Assembly (NCBI GenBank): GCA_030145205.1
Contig: JAQYVZ010000001.1
Span: 1 to 64,000, forward strand
DNA length: 64,000 nucleotides
Direction: 5' to 3'
From: Desulfuromonadales bacterium
Lineage (GTDB): Bacteria; Desulfobacterota; Desulfuromonadia; Desulfuromonadales; BM103
A program made the position numbers and the translations under genes. A model generated the notes under the pieces. That model did no database searches and was not told the DNA's origin. It worked only from the letters and a program-made list of their open reading frames with translations. Every line of letters begins with the position of its first letter. The first letter of the stretch is position 1. This document shows, in pieces, positions 1 through 8,518 of the stretch.

Positions 1-1
1 C

Positions 2-148
2 ATGAATAACAACAGCGCCATGATGGAAACCGTTAAGTCCAGTTACCTCACAGTCGTCCTCTCAATCCTCGGTGTCTTCGCAGTTGTCTCCGCCGTCCTG
101 ATCGCATGGCCTGCCCTCTCCTACCTGGGCGCCAAGATGTTCAACTAA
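2..148 (+). CDS. Small single-span membrane protein, unknown function
   Basis: A 48-residue frame starts with the ATG at base 2 and ends at a TAA. Residues about 15-36 form one hydrophobic segment (LTVVLSILGVFAVVSAVLI), flanked by a polar N-terminus rich in Asn and a short tail ending KMFN. Only one base of upstream sequence is present, so a ribosome site cannot be checked and this could be the C-terminal end of a longer protein. The frame stops 23 bp before a strong hairpin terminator, which fits a genuine transcript end. No family is recognised. It is one of only two plus-strand genes in the window and converges on the chemoreceptor gene. Confidence 0.5.
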   Translation: MNNNSAMMETVKSSYLTVVLSILGVFAVVSAVLIAWPALSYLGAKMFN

Positions 149-171
149 ACGATCACGACAAACACAGAATC

Positions 172-209
172 AAAAAGGCCGCTTCCCAATCAAGGGAAGC
201 GGCCTTTTT
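172..209. terminator. Bidirectional rho-independent terminator
   Basis: A perfect 16-bp stem (AAAAAGGCCGCTTCCC and its complement) closes a 6-base loop. It has A-rich and T-rich flanks on both sides, so it can end transcripts arriving from the small plus-strand ORF and from the chemoreceptor gene on the minus strand, whose stop codon lies 22 bp away. Confidence 0.9.
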
Positions 210-231
210 TACATTCTCAACTCGTGACGAA

Positions 232-2385
232 TTATTCAGTACCCTGGCTGGCCTCTGCGTCATCATCTCCAAGCTTGAAGGTCGCCATTTCATCTTGAAG
301 GACCACAACCTGCTTCGACTGCTCCGTAACCACCGTCTTCATCATATTGCTGGCATCCAGGTTACTCCGGGTCGAATGGCCAATCTGATCAACCGCAGCA
401 ACAATGGCATCAACCCCGCCCTTCTGATCCTGGCAGGCACGTCGAATATGTTGAGCCATCTCACTAATATCTTCCATGGCATCCGCAATGACCTTACCCG
501 CTCGACTCTGTTCGTCAATTGACACTTTCACCTGATCGGTGAGATTCTTCATGTCGTGAGTCGCTTCGGCGATATCATGGCCGGCCTGCTTCTGCTCCCT
601 GGTCGCGGTTGCACCCTTGACCGACATCTGGGACACGTGATCAATCGCCTCGGTAATCTTCTGGCTCCCCTGGCGCTGCTCAGACGTCGCCCGGACGATC
701 TGCTTCATCCATTCATCGACCTTACCGACTTCTTCAACAATATGATTCAAGACTTCTTCTGATTTTCGTGACAGACGCTCTCCTTCGGCGACACTGGATG
801 ATGCAGCCTGAATGGAACGTAGGGCCAGAGCCGCTTCAGACTGAACTTCATTGATATTCGCAGCAATCTCCCGGGTCGAAAGACTGGTACGATCTGCCAA
901 TTCCCTGATTTCATCGGCGACAACAGCAAAGCCCTTCCCATGATCGCCCGCCTGTGCGGCAATAATCGCTGCATTGAGAGCCAACAAGTTCGTCTGATCC
1001 GTGACCTCGTCAATAACAGCAAGAATAGAGTTGATCTTCTGGACTTTCTCCGCCAGAGAGGACGTCACGTCGGAAGCACTGTTGGAGGCTTCCCTGATAT
1101 CGGCAATGCCTTTAATTGTTGACTGAACCGATTCCTGACCGCGCGTTACATCTCCCTGCAATCCGGCGGTAATCGCCGCCGTCTCACGCGCGTGACCTTC
1201 GACTTCACGAATTGACCCCTCCATCTCCTCAATAGAGGATGCCGTGGTTTCAACAGATCGATCCAGGGATTCGCTACTCTCTGCCTGAGCATCAACGGAG
1301 GCGACAATCTGCGTCAAAGATGAACTGACGTTCGCCACGATTTCAGCCAGACGACCGGTATTAATCGCTGCCTCCTCGATGCTTGACGCCATCTCCAGAC
1401 TCGATGAGGTACTCTCCTCGGCCGCAGTCGTGAGCTTGTCGACATTTTCACTGACATAGTCAACTGACTGACGAATATTCTCGGTTGCCAGTTCCGTGTC
1501 AGTAACATTGTTGGACTGCAGCTGTGCCGAAGACTCCACCGTACGTGAGGTCCCCTCGATCCGGCCGGAAATTTGTCGCAAGGTCTCGGAGGAGTGACTC
1601 ACCCGAGAGACCATCCCACCCAGATTTTCAGCCATCGTGTTCATGGCACGCGCCAGCATGCCAATCTCGTCCTCTGAATGTATCTCAAGCCGATGCGACA
1701 AATCCCCCTTCTCGATCGCTTCAGCCAAGGTGACACCCTTCTTCAAAGGGTTCACGATCATCATCGAGAAAAGACCGAAAATCACGGTACAGAGAACAAT
1801 CAAACCAATCACAGAAGTAATCACAACCTGTTTGATCACCGAACTGGCCGCAGCAGATCCTGTTGTCTTGGCAACCTCAGAGGTGGTATCAATCCGTTTG
1901 ACAAGCCCAGCCACCGTCTCATCGACAGCGGCATAACTCACTTGCAGTTCCAGATGCCCAAACCGATTGCCTGCCAGTTCAATGTCACGCTTGATCGTTC
2001 TGTTCTGCGCCTGATCTTCGGCAACAGAAGTCAGCGGGCTGCCAGTGCTGTCAAAAAAGACTAGCGAGATGACATCCGGGTCTTTTTCAAGACTTTCAAC
2101 CAAAGAGAACAGCAGGTCGTAGTCATAATTGACCATCATATCCAGAGCTGAATTCGCCATCAGGTCTGCAAGTAAATTGCATTTGGCAAACAACTGAGCC
2201 CTGAGAGCCTCTTCCTGTTTAACCTGTTCCGATCGCAACTGCTCCACGGTCGCTGTCGACAATTCCGAAACCGCGTTGCGCGTCAGGTTGACTGTGCCAA
2301 CAGCAACGGCCGTGAGAATGACGATCGTCAACAACGCAATCAAGGTGAGGAACTTGGTTGTGAGACCTAACTTGATCGATGACAT
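232..2385 (-). CDS. Methyl-accepting chemotaxis protein
   Basis: A 717-residue transmembrane chemoreceptor that relays ligand signals to CheA/CheW. A first membrane span lies at about residues 11-33. A periplasmic domain of about 150 residues follows; it contains a stretch ([17 protein letters not shown]) resembling Cache-type sensor domains. A second span is near residues 185-212, then a HAMP linker and a long cytoplasmic coiled-coil. The signalling tip around residues 455-490 reads [18 protein letters not shown] followed by [15 protein letters not shown]. At the position where many receptors have NAAIEAARAG, this one has Ile and Gln. No CheR/CheB-tethering pentapeptide is seen at the C-terminus (ends ASQGTE). 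An AAGGAT ribosome site precedes the ATG. It lies 83 bp downstream of, and in the same direction as, a periplasmic binding protein gene, so the two are probably co-transcribed. Confidence 0.93.
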   Translation of the reverse strand: MSSIKLGLTTKFLTLIALLTIVILTAVAVGTVNLTRNAVSELSTATVEQLRSEQVKQEEALRAQLFAKCNLLADLMANSALDMMVNYDYDLLFSLVESLEKDPDVISLVFFDSTGSPLTSVAEDQAQNRTIKRDIELAGNRFGHLELQVSYAAVDETVAGLVKRIDTTSEVAKTTGSAAASSVIKQVVITSVIGLIVLCTVIFGLFSMMIVNPLKKGVTLAEAIEKGDLSHRLEIHSEDEIGMLARAMNTMAENLGGMVSRVSHSSETLRQISGRIEGTSRTVESSAQLQSNNVTDTELATENIRQSVDYVSENVDKLTTAAEESTSSSLEMASSIEEAAINTGRLAEIVANVSSSLTQIVASVDAQAESSESLDRSVETTASSIEEMEGSIREVEGHARETAAITAGLQGDVTRGQESVQSTIKGIADIREASNSASDVTSSLAEKVQKINSILAVIDEVTDQTNLLALNAAIIAAQAGDHGKGFAVVADEIRELADRTSLSTREIAANINEVQSEAALALRSIQAASSSVAEGERLSRKSEEVLNHIVEEVGKVDEWMKQIVRATSEQRQGSQKITEAIDHVSQMSVKGATATREQKQAGHDIAEATHDMKNLTDQVKVSIDEQSRAGKVIADAMEDISEMAQHIRRACQDQKGGVDAIVAAVDQIGHSTRSNLDASNMMKTVVTEQSKQVVVLQDEMATFKLGDDDAEASQGTE

Positions 2386-2404
2386 AGCTGATCCTTATGG
2401 ACGC

Positions 2405-2438
2405 CACCTCCCCGACAGAGTGTTCCGCCGGAGAGGTG
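2405..2438 (-). other. Intergenic stem-loop between binding protein and chemoreceptor
   Basis: On the minus strand CACCTCTCCG pairs with CGGGGAGGTG (10 bp with one G-T pair) around a 14-base loop, between the stop of the binding-protein gene and the chemoreceptor start. There is no T-run after it, so it is not a standard terminator. By analogy with operon stem-loops that protect upstream mRNA it could raise binding-protein output relative to the receptor; this is inference. Confidence 0.5.
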
Positions 2439-2468
2439 ACAAGCCCCCCTGCTTATACCTGCAAGCTC

Positions 2469-3239
2469 TTACTTATTCGCTGTCAGCAACCCGAACTGTT
2501 CCACCTGCTTGCCCCAGTCGGCGCTCATGGCGTAGATGGCAGCAGCTTGAACCAGTGGGTGAGTCGCGTTCTTCTTGTCGTAGACCAGGCCGAGACCAAC
2601 ACCGGACGAGAACCCGGCGACATCCACAACCGTGACTTCCTCAAAATTGGGCAGGGCGCCAAAGGCAATTGCATTGACACCATCAGGAGATTTCAGGAAG
2701 TTGACCACCTGATGATCTTTTTTGAAGACCTGGTCAAAAGGAACATCCGTGAAAAAGGCATAATCTGACTTCAGTACTGAGTAAAGCGCTTCGGTCGGTT
2801 CACGTCCGACCAGAACAATCGGCGCATCCTGGCCACCCACCTGGCTCCAGTTGCTCACCTGCTTGGTAAAAACTTTCTGGAGTTGGTCCAGCGTCAGAGT
2901 GGAGACACCGGCATTCGGGCCAACGGCAAAAGCAATCGGCACCCGGGCCAGAAAAATCTCTGCCTTATTCCTGGAGGCTTCCGCCGCATTCAAAGGGCGA
3001 CCAGTCCGGCCGAAAATGTAGCTGTCCGTGTTCTTGAGACCACCGGCGTGCTTGGCCGACCGGGGCGGGACCTGAAACTCATATCCGGCAGCCGCTGGCT
3101 GCGTGACAAAATGATCAACAAACAACTGAACCACCTTGGTGGATGGACCGGCCCCGGCAACAACCTGAACTTCGGTCGCACTGGCGACGCAGGCAAAAGA
3201 AAGCAGGAACGCACATAACACAACCAGCATCTTTTTCAT
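2469..3239 (-). CDS. PstS-like periplasmic substrate-binding protein
   Basis: A 256-residue exported protein. The start is the ATG at 3239, preceded by a clear AGGAGG; a 17-codon upstream extension lacks a ribosome site and was rejected. Residues 1 to about 21 are a signal peptide (MKKMLVVLCAFLLSF...VASA). The body matches short phosphate-ABC-type binding proteins: the segment STLTLDQLQKVFTKQVSNWS followed by VGGQDAPIVLVGREP is typical of that fold. No permease or ATPase genes lie beside it, so it is unlikely to serve a dedicated ABC importer here. The chemoreceptor gene immediately downstream suggests it may be a soluble ligand-binding partner for taxis. The ligand is unknown; phosphate or another oxyanion is only a family-based guess. 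Confidence 0.85.
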   Translation of the reverse strand: MKKMLVVLCAFLLSFACVASATEVQVVAGAGPSTKVVQLFVDHFVTQPAAAGYEFQVPPRSAKHAGGLKNTDSYIFGRTGRPLNAAEASRNKAEIFLARVPIAFAVGPNAGVSTLTLDQLQKVFTKQVSNWSQVGGQDAPIVLVGREPTEALYSVLKSDYAFFTDVPFDQVFKKDHQVVNFLKSPDGVNAIAFGALPNFEEVTVVDVAGFSSGVGLGLVYDKKNATHPLVQAAAIYAMSADWGKQVEQFGLLTANK

Positions 3240-3604
3240 GGAATCCTCCTGAAGGCGTTGGCACCTGGAATGCTTCATCAACCTCGTCAAAATGACAAAT
3301 TAACAAAACAAGAGGTGCAACATAAAGAAATGCTCAGCTCGTCGAAAAACATTTTTTTTGGAATCAACACAGACAATAACAATTTGTTGAACATTGACCG
3401 TAACAGCCGCCCCATCCCGTGGCAGCAAAACCGACCAGTAAGTAAAAAGATACACAAGCAATTTATCAGCCAAAACGTCAACAGGATAATCATATGTCAT
3501 TTAAAGCACTTAGAGAAACACAACTCACGCTGAGCAATAGCATGTCGCCATATAACTGCTGTTCACGGTGAATACACCAAAAATCTTTCCTCGCAGGTGC
3601 AACA
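3240..3604. other. Gene-free interval upstream of the binding-protein gene
   Basis: About 365 bases without a credible gene; short frames on both strands lack ribosome sites and family features. It should hold the promoter of the binding-protein/chemoreceptor unit, but no convincing minus-strand -35/-10 pair was identified. On the plus strand at 3259-3274 there is a 16-base match to the sigma-54 -24/-12 pattern (TGGCAC, five bases, ATGCT) pointing away from any known gene. Confidence 0.5.
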
Positions 3605-3643
3605 CAAAAAAGCGCCAGACATGCCTCTAGGCAGATCTGGCGC
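3605..3643 (-). terminator. Rho-independent terminator of ahcY
   Basis: AGCGCCAGA (3611-3619) pairs with TCTGGCGCT (3635-3643), with an inner TGCC/GGCA stem. On the minus strand the hairpin is followed by TTTTTTG. It begins 26 bp after the ahcY stop. Confidence 0.85.
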
Positions 3644-3669
3644 TCTTATCGATACAGAAAATCCTCAAG

Positions 3670-5133
3670 TCAATAACGGTACCAATCCGGCTTATAGGGA
3701 CCTTCAACCGGCACATCAATGTAATCTGCCTGATCCTGGCTAAGAACCGTCAGGCGCGCCCCCAGCTTCTCCAGATGCAGCCGTGCTACTTTTTCATCAA
3801 GGGCCTTCGGCAGCACGTAAACTTGGTTCGCATACTTCTCGGGTGAACGGAACAGTTCGATCTGGGCGATCACCTGGTTACTGAAACTGTTCGACATCAC
3901 GAAGGAGGGATGACCGGTGGCGCAACCGAGGTTAAGCAAACGTCCTTCTGCCAGAATGATGACAGCATGACCATCGGGGAAGACCCACTGGTCAACCTGG
4001 TTGCCGTGCTCCTGGGGATTTTTCAGGTTGATCTTCTGAATCCCATCCACAGACGCCAGCGCCGCCATTTCGATCTCATTGTCAAAGTGACCGATGTTGC
4101 CGACAATGGCGTTGTGCTTCATCTTCGCCATATGCTCGACGCGGATAACATCCTTGTTGCCTGTAGTGGTCACGAACACATCCGCGTCACTCACCGCATC
4201 TTCCAGCGGCTTGACCTCATACCCTTCCATCAGCGCCTGCAGGGCACAAATCGGGTCGATCTCGGCAACAATCACCCGCGCGCCCTGGCCGCGCAACGAC
4301 TGGCAACACCCTTTGCCGACATCGCCATAGCCGCAGACCACGGCGACCTTACCCGACAGCATGACATCAGTCGCTCGCATGATCCCATCAACCAGACTGT
4401 GGCGGCAGCCGTAGATGTTGTCAAACTTGCTCTTGGTCACAGAGTCATTGACATTCATGGCCGGGAATGGCAGCTGACCATCCCGTTGCAACTGGTAAAG
4501 ACGGTGAACACCGGTGGTCGTTTCTTCAGTCACGCCACGGATGGTCCTGCAGGTGGTCACCCAATCAATGCGTTTTTCGGCAATGGAGCTCTCCAGGCAT
4601 TTGACCAGTTCGACCCAATCTTCCGGGTCGTCTGCGGCCAAAACAGGCACGCTCTGTTCCTGCCATTCGGCGCCCTTCATGACCATCATGGTCGCGTCGC
4701 CGCCGTCATCGAGAATCATGTTGGGCAAGGCACCATTCGGCCAGCTGAGCGCCCGTTCAGTACACCACCAATACTCCTCGAGAGTTTCACCCATCCAGGC
4801 GTACACGGGCACTCCTGCCGGATTCTCTGGAGTACCGTCGCGTCCAACTGCGATGGCTGCGGCAGCATGGTCTTGAGTGGAAAAGATATTACAGGAAGCC
4901 CAACGCACCTCGGCACCGAGATCCAGTAGGGTCTCAATCAGAACCGCGGTCTGGATGGTCATGTGCAATGAGCCGGTGATCCGAGCACCCTGCAGCGGCT
5001 GCTGCTCCCGAAACTCGTCACGCAGCGCCATCAGGCCCGGCATCTCGACCTCGGCCAGCTCAATCTCGCGGCGGCCCCATGCAGCCAGAGCCAGATCCTT
5101 CACCTTGAAATCGTCAAATGGAGTTCCTGCCAT
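3670..5133 (-). CDS. ahcY: Adenosylhomocysteinase (S-adenosylhomocysteine hydrolase)
   Basis: A 487-residue cytoplasmic enzyme that splits S-adenosylhomocysteine into adenosine and homocysteine, relieving product inhibition of methyltransferases. Recognisable segments include the N-terminal [30 protein letters not shown], the NAD-binding [29 protein letters not shown], and [17 protein letters not shown]. The C-terminus ends KPDWYRY, as the family normally does. Length is in the normal range for the long proteobacterial form. AGGAG lies upstream of the ATG. The leader, about 75 nt between the neighbouring terminator and the start, was inspected for an SAH riboswitch and none was recognised. 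metK lies 2 kb away, giving two enzymes of the methyl cycle in one neighbourhood. Confidence 0.98.
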   Translation of the reverse strand: MAGTPFDDFKVKDLALAAWGRREIELAEVEMPGLMALRDEFREQQPLQGARITGSLHMTIQTAVLIETLLDLGAEVRWASCNIFSTQDHAAAAIAVGRDGTPENPAGVPVYAWMGETLEEYWWCTERALSWPNGALPNMILDDGGDATMMVMKGAEWQEQSVPVLAADDPEDWVELVKCLESSIAEKRIDWVTTCRTIRGVTEETTTGVHRLYQLQRDGQLPFPAMNVNDSVTKSKFDNIYGCRHSLVDGIMRATDVMLSGKVAVVCGYGDVGKGCCQSLRGQGARVIVAEIDPICALQALMEGYEVKPLEDAVSDADVFVTTTGNKDVIRVEHMAKMKHNAIVGNIGHFDNEIEMAALASVDGIQKINLKNPQEHGNQVDQWVFPDGHAVIILAEGRLLNLGCATGHPSFVMSNSFSNQVIAQIELFRSPEKYANQVYVLPKALDEKVARLHLEKLGARLTVLSQDQADYIDVPVEGPYKPDWYRY

Positions 5134-5205
5134 AACTTTTTGTCTCCTCGTTGCGATCGGCCCCAGACAAAGACCGATGTCACTTTAGATTGATTGTCTT
5201 CACAA

Positions 5206-5231
5206 GAAAAAGCGGGCGACAAACCGCCCGC
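5206..5231 (-). terminator. Rho-independent terminator of lipoprotein gene
   Basis: GCGGGCG (5212-5218) pairs with CGCCCGC (5225-5231). On the minus strand the stem is followed by TTTTTCTTG. It separates the lipoprotein gene from ahcY. Confidence 0.8.
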
Positions 5232-5259
5232 ATAAATTTCCGATAAGAGGATGCCTCCT

Positions 5260-5991
5260 CTACAGGATCAACAGCACTTGGTAGGTCGCACCCGTATCGA
5301 CGTCCCTGAACAGAATTTTCAGTTGGCCGCCATCAGGAGCCTCACCGGGGAAGAACAGAAAACCGTGCCCCATGGTGCCAGGATCAATGATCCGGTTGAC
5401 CAGCTCTTTATTTGCCAAGTCGCGTGCGATCTGACGTCCCGCCTCACCGGAGGTTCCGGCATTGACGCCGCCGGCAATCGCCCCACCGGCCGCACCGACA
5501 ACAGCACCCCGGCCGATGTCCTCAGCAACATTGCCGCGCCCCAGAACTCCGACAGCAAGTCCGACCAGGGCACCCGTTGCTGCACCGAGCACAGATGACC
5601 GCCCTGCTCCTTTAGCAATGGTTCCAAATTCGCTGCTTTTCTCGACTCGCTGGTAGGCAGTACGACGATCGAGAAGGTTCCAGTAGCCGCCGCTGCTGTC
5701 AACCAGAAAGGTCTGATCCGGCACCAGTTCGAGCGCCGCTGAGCCCCGATTATCAATCACCATCTGAACCGGCATCAAGCCTGCGCCGCGGATATCGAAA
5801 CCGAAAACATCACGTGCCTTGCCAACATCGCCATAAGCTTCGGCGGCCACGTTGGCACCAGCGACAACCTGAGCGTTGGCGTACTGCTCAGGGGGCCGGA
5901 AAGAAACCTGCCGACTCTCATAAAAGGTGCAGGAACTGAGTAGCGCAGCAATCATCATCAGGGCCAAGATACGGCTTGGAAACTGTAACAT
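5260..5991 (-). CDS. Glycine-zipper lipoprotein, unknown function
   Basis: A 243-residue predicted lipoprotein. A short signal sequence ends in the lipobox LLSSC, giving Cys at about residue 21 as the lipidation site. The centre (about residues 130-180) is a run of Gly/Ala repeats (LGAATGALVGLAVGVLGRG, then GAVVGAAGGAIAGG) of the glycine-zipper type found in outer-membrane-associated proteins. The flanking regions are beta-rich; the C-terminus ends TYQVLLIL. AAGGAGG precedes the ATG with good spacing. It is transcribed alone: a terminator follows, and the gene upstream is an unrelated glycosyltransferase. It is probably anchored to an envelope membrane, and no specific role can be assigned. 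Confidence 0.8.
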   Translation of the reverse strand: MLQFPSRILALMMIAALLSSCTFYESRQVSFRPPEQYANAQVVAGANVAAEAYGDVGKARDVFGFDIRGAGLMPVQMVIDNRGSAALELVPDQTFLVDSSGGYWNLLDRRTAYQRVEKSSEFGTIAKGAGRSSVLGAATGALVGLAVGVLGRGNVAEDIGRGAVVGAAGGAIAGGVNAGTSGEAGRQIARDLANKELVNRIIDPGTMGHGFLFFPGEAPDGGQLKILFRDVDTGATYQVLLIL

Positions 5992-6051
5992 ACGAGACCT
6001 CCTTAGCTACGACCTTCATTTACTGGATTATATCATAGGAAATGCTGCGCT

Positions 6052-7131
6052 TCATGCGCTTTGCAGCCGCCACCGAACAGCACAGACAAAGAACCAGCAC
6101 CAGGTCAGGGTTCCGGCCAACAACGCTCCGCCGGGATGATCCGTCAAAGGGTCAAACCAACGCCTAAAACACCTGACTGATTGCATTCCGACCTCGTCAG
6201 ATGACTGCCCCAGAAGGAAACAACGTCGGGCTTCGCGCTGGAACACCAGTTGCCAAGCCTGACTGCGTACAAAACGTCCGGTCGCATACCACAATCGGAA
6301 ACGTGCCCCCAGGGACATCTGGCGGAGCTGTCGCCTGATTGCAGTCCAAAAGGGCTGCAGATGCAGACGACCTGTCTGCACCTGCTGGCGGTACAGGTCG
6401 GGCGCCTGTTGCAAAAAAACGTCCCAGCCAACAAACAGAAAGTTAACCAGCAGGGCATTCAGGATCTGGCGTTCTCGCAGACCTTCCGACTTAAAACGTC
6501 GTGCTGAGGTCCTGATCTCAATCGGCAGCAATTCCCAACGCCCCACCTTGCGTATCGCCTCGGCCAGCCAGGTGTCCTCCATCACCGGGAGGTCCTCCCG
6601 GAAAGGGCCAACCTCCTCAAAAAAATTGCGCGACAGAAGAAAGCCCTGATCGCCATGAGTGCAGCCCGGCTCGTCAAGCCGCGACTTTGCCTGGCAAAGG
6701 AACAGGCCGAAATCCGGCTCATTGTCATCCGTATCAAACCGCAACGAAAAACGGGCCGCAACTCGGCTCTCCTCATCCGTAGCAAGGATGTCCCGTAGAC
6801 TCCCGACGGCCTGCGCAAACGCTGTCCGGTCCGAGAGACGACTATCGGCATGCAGGAACAGCAACCACTTGCCACGAGACTGTTGAACCGCACGGTTCAG
6901 TTGTCGGCCGCGCCCTGGAGCTCCGGCCACAACTTTGTATGGAACCCGACTTGCATTGAGAACTTCGGAGGCCAACTGACAGGTTGCATCATTGGAACCC
7001 CCATCGCTGACCAACACCTCGTATGTTAGCCCGTCCTGGCACAGAATGTCACCAAGCAGCAGAGGAAGGGCCGTTTCCTCGTTAAGGGTCGGAATAATCA
7101 CACTTAGCTCTGGTGTCCCGGCAGGATTCAT
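6052..7131 (-). CDS. Family 2 glycosyltransferase (TIGR04283-like)
   Basis: A 359-residue protein with an N-terminal GT-A domain: LSVIIPTLNEE at the start, SDGGSNDAT, GAPGRGRQLNRA, the metal-binding-type motif LHADSRL, and GDQGFLLSR in the acceptor region. The order of PGRGRQ, LHADS and GDQG matches the TIGR04283 subgroup, often found with radical-SAM/seleno-domain genes, though none is seen here. The C-terminal third is Arg-rich with a hydrophobic stretch near the end, suggesting membrane association. The ATG at 7131 is preferred over a TTG six codons upstream that overlaps the metK terminator. Sugar and acceptor are unknown. It starts about 20 bp beyond the metK terminator. Confidence 0.85.
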   Translation of the reverse strand: MNPAGTPELSVIIPTLNEETALPLLLGDILCQDGLTYEVLVSDGGSNDATCQLASEVLNASRVPYKVVAGAPGRGRQLNRAVQQSRGKWLLFLHADSRLSDRTAFAQAVGSLRDILATDEESRVAARFSLRFDTDDNEPDFGLFLCQAKSRLDEPGCTHGDQGFLLSRNFFEEVGPFREDLPVMEDTWLAEAIRKVGRWELLPIEIRTSARRFKSEGLRERQILNALLVNFLFVGWDVFLQQAPDLYRQQVQTGRLHLQPFWTAIRRQLRQMSLGARFRLWYATGRFVRSQAWQLVFQREARRCFLLGQSSDEVGMQSVRCFRRWFDPLTDHPGGALLAGTLTWCWFFVCAVRWRLQSA

Positions 7132-7150
7132 CTCTGCGGCCCTATTCAAA

Positions 7151-7183
7151 ACAAACGGGCGAGCCTGTCTCTGGCCCGCCCGT
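7151..7183 (-). terminator. Rho-independent terminator of metK
   Basis: ACGGGCG (7155-7161) pairs with CGCCCGT (7177-7183), with an inner GCC/GGC. On the minus strand it is followed by TTGTTTTG. It lies 23 bp after the metK stop. Confidence 0.8.
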
Positions 7184-7206
7184 AAAGTTCCACAACGAAT
7201 TACGGT

Positions 7207-8376
7207 TTAGATTCCGGCGCGATTACGCAGAGATTCTACCCGGTCGGTCAACTCCCAGGTAAACTCGGGAAGCTCACGTCCGAAGTGACCATAAGCAGCC
7301 GTCTTCTTGTAGATCGGCCGCAACAGGTCGAGCGTCTCGATAATCGCGGCAGGGCGCATATCAAACTCTTCCTGAGCGATACGAGCGATATCGTTGGACG
7401 GGATCTTGCCAGTGCCGAAGGTATTAATCATCACTGAAACCGGCTCGGCAACACCGATCGCATAAGCGAGCTGAACTTCACACTTGTCAGCCAGCCCGGC
7501 AGCAACAATATTCTTGGCCACGTAGCGTGCCATGTAGGAGGCACTGCGATCCACTTTAGAGGGGTCCTTCCCGGAGAAGGCGCCGCCGCCGTGAGATCCC
7601 TGTCCGCCGTAGGTATCGACAATAATCTTGCGGCCGGTCAAGCCGCAGTCGCCCATCGGGCCGCCGACCACAAAGCGCCCGGTGGGGTTAACCAGGAAGC
7701 GGGTCTTTTCGTCCATTAACTCTTCGGGAACGATCTTACGGATGACTTCTTCAACAATCGCCTCCTGGAGCGTTTCGTAGGAAACTTCCGGCGTATGCTG
7801 AGAGGACACAACCACGGTATCAACCCGGATCGGCTTATCGTTGATGTACTGAATGGAAACCTGCGATTTGCTGTCCGGCCGCAAAAACGGCAGCAGCCCG
7901 CTTTTGCGAACCTGGGACAAACGTTTGGTCAACTTATGCGCAAACGTGATCGGCATCGGCATCAACTCAGGCGTCTCATTGCAGGCGTAGCCAAACATCA
8001 AGCCCTGATCACCGGCACCCTGCTCTTTGAACAGGCCCTCACCCGCAGTCACCCCTTGGGAAATATCAGGGGACTGCCGGTCAATTGTCTGGATCACGGC
8101 GCAGGTTTCCCAGTCGAAACCCATCGCGGAATCCTCGTAACCGATTTCCTTGATCGTCTGCCGGACGATGTCAGGCATATCGACATAGGCGGTCGTCGTA
8201 ATCTCGCCGGCGATCATCGCCATACCGGTTGTCACCAAAGTTTCGCAAGCAACCCGGGCTGCCGGGTCTTGACCTATAATTGCGTCCAGGATGGCGTCGG
8301 AAACCTGGTCAGCAACCTTGTCCGGATGTCCTTCGGACACTGATTCGGACGTAAACAGAAAATCGGTCATCGCCAT
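7207..8376 (-). CDS. metK: S-adenosylmethionine synthase
   Basis: A 389-residue enzyme making S-adenosylmethionine from methionine and ATP. It shows the family signatures: [17 protein letters not shown] at the N-terminus (catalytic His), [20 protein letters not shown], the glycine-rich P-loop-like [16 protein letters not shown] and [17 protein letters not shown] lies 10 nt before the ATG. A clear sigma-70 promoter is directly upstream, and the leader is only about 34 nt, too short for a SAM riboswitch. A hairpin terminator follows, so it is a monocistronic unit although it sits directly behind ptsI. Confidence 0.98.
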   Translation of the reverse strand: MAMTDFLFTSESVSEGHPDKVADQVSDAILDAIIGQDPAARVACETLVTTGMAMIAGEITTTAYVDMPDIVRQTIKEIGYEDSAMGFDWETCAVIQTIDRQSPDISQGVTAGEGLFKEQGAGDQGLMFGYACNETPELMPMPITFAHKLTKRLSQVRKSGLLPFLRPDSKSQVSIQYINDKPIRVDTVVVSSQHTPEVSYETLQEAIVEEVIRKIVPEELMDEKTRFLVNPTGRFVVGGPMGDCGLTGRKIIVDTYGGQGSHGGGAFSGKDPSKVDRSASYMARYVAKNIVAAGLADKCEVQLAYAIGVAEPVSVMINTFGTGKIPSNDIARIAQEEFDMRPAAIIETLDLLRPIYKKTAAYGHFGRELPEFTWELTDRVESLRNRAGI

Positions 8377-8416
8377 TGTTTGATTGCTCCTTAAAAAAAG
8401 TATTATTCAACGGATG

Positions 8417-8445
8417 AATTTAGCTTTTGGAGGCAACTCTGTCAA
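8417..8445 (-). promoter_or_regulatory. Sigma-70 promoter of metK
   Basis: On the minus strand a perfect TTGACA (8440-8445), a 17-bp spacer and TAAATT (8417-8422) sit about 40 bp before the metK ATG. Predicted start of transcription is near 8410. Confidence 0.75.
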
Positions 8446-8518
8446 GTCTTGGCGTGCGTGCACCCCGCATCAAATGTCCGGAAGCGGGACACGCAGCAAT
8501 GCGGCAGGGCGTTTTTGG

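Noticed and set aside
3258-3533. Plus-strand 91-codon frame in the gap upstream of the binding-protein gene
   Set aside because: No ribosome site, polar random-looking sequence and no conserved motif.
3910-4929. Long open frame (339 codons) on the plus strand opposite ahcY
   Set aside because: It lies wholly antisense to a canonical enzyme, has no ribosome site or recognisable domain, and is explained by the codon structure of ahcY.
5134-5205. SAH riboswitch upstream of ahcY
   Set aside because: The short leader shows no recognisable conserved core.
8377-8518. SAM riboswitch upstream of metK
   Set aside because: The predicted leader is only about 34 nt and no riboswitch-like pairing was seen.
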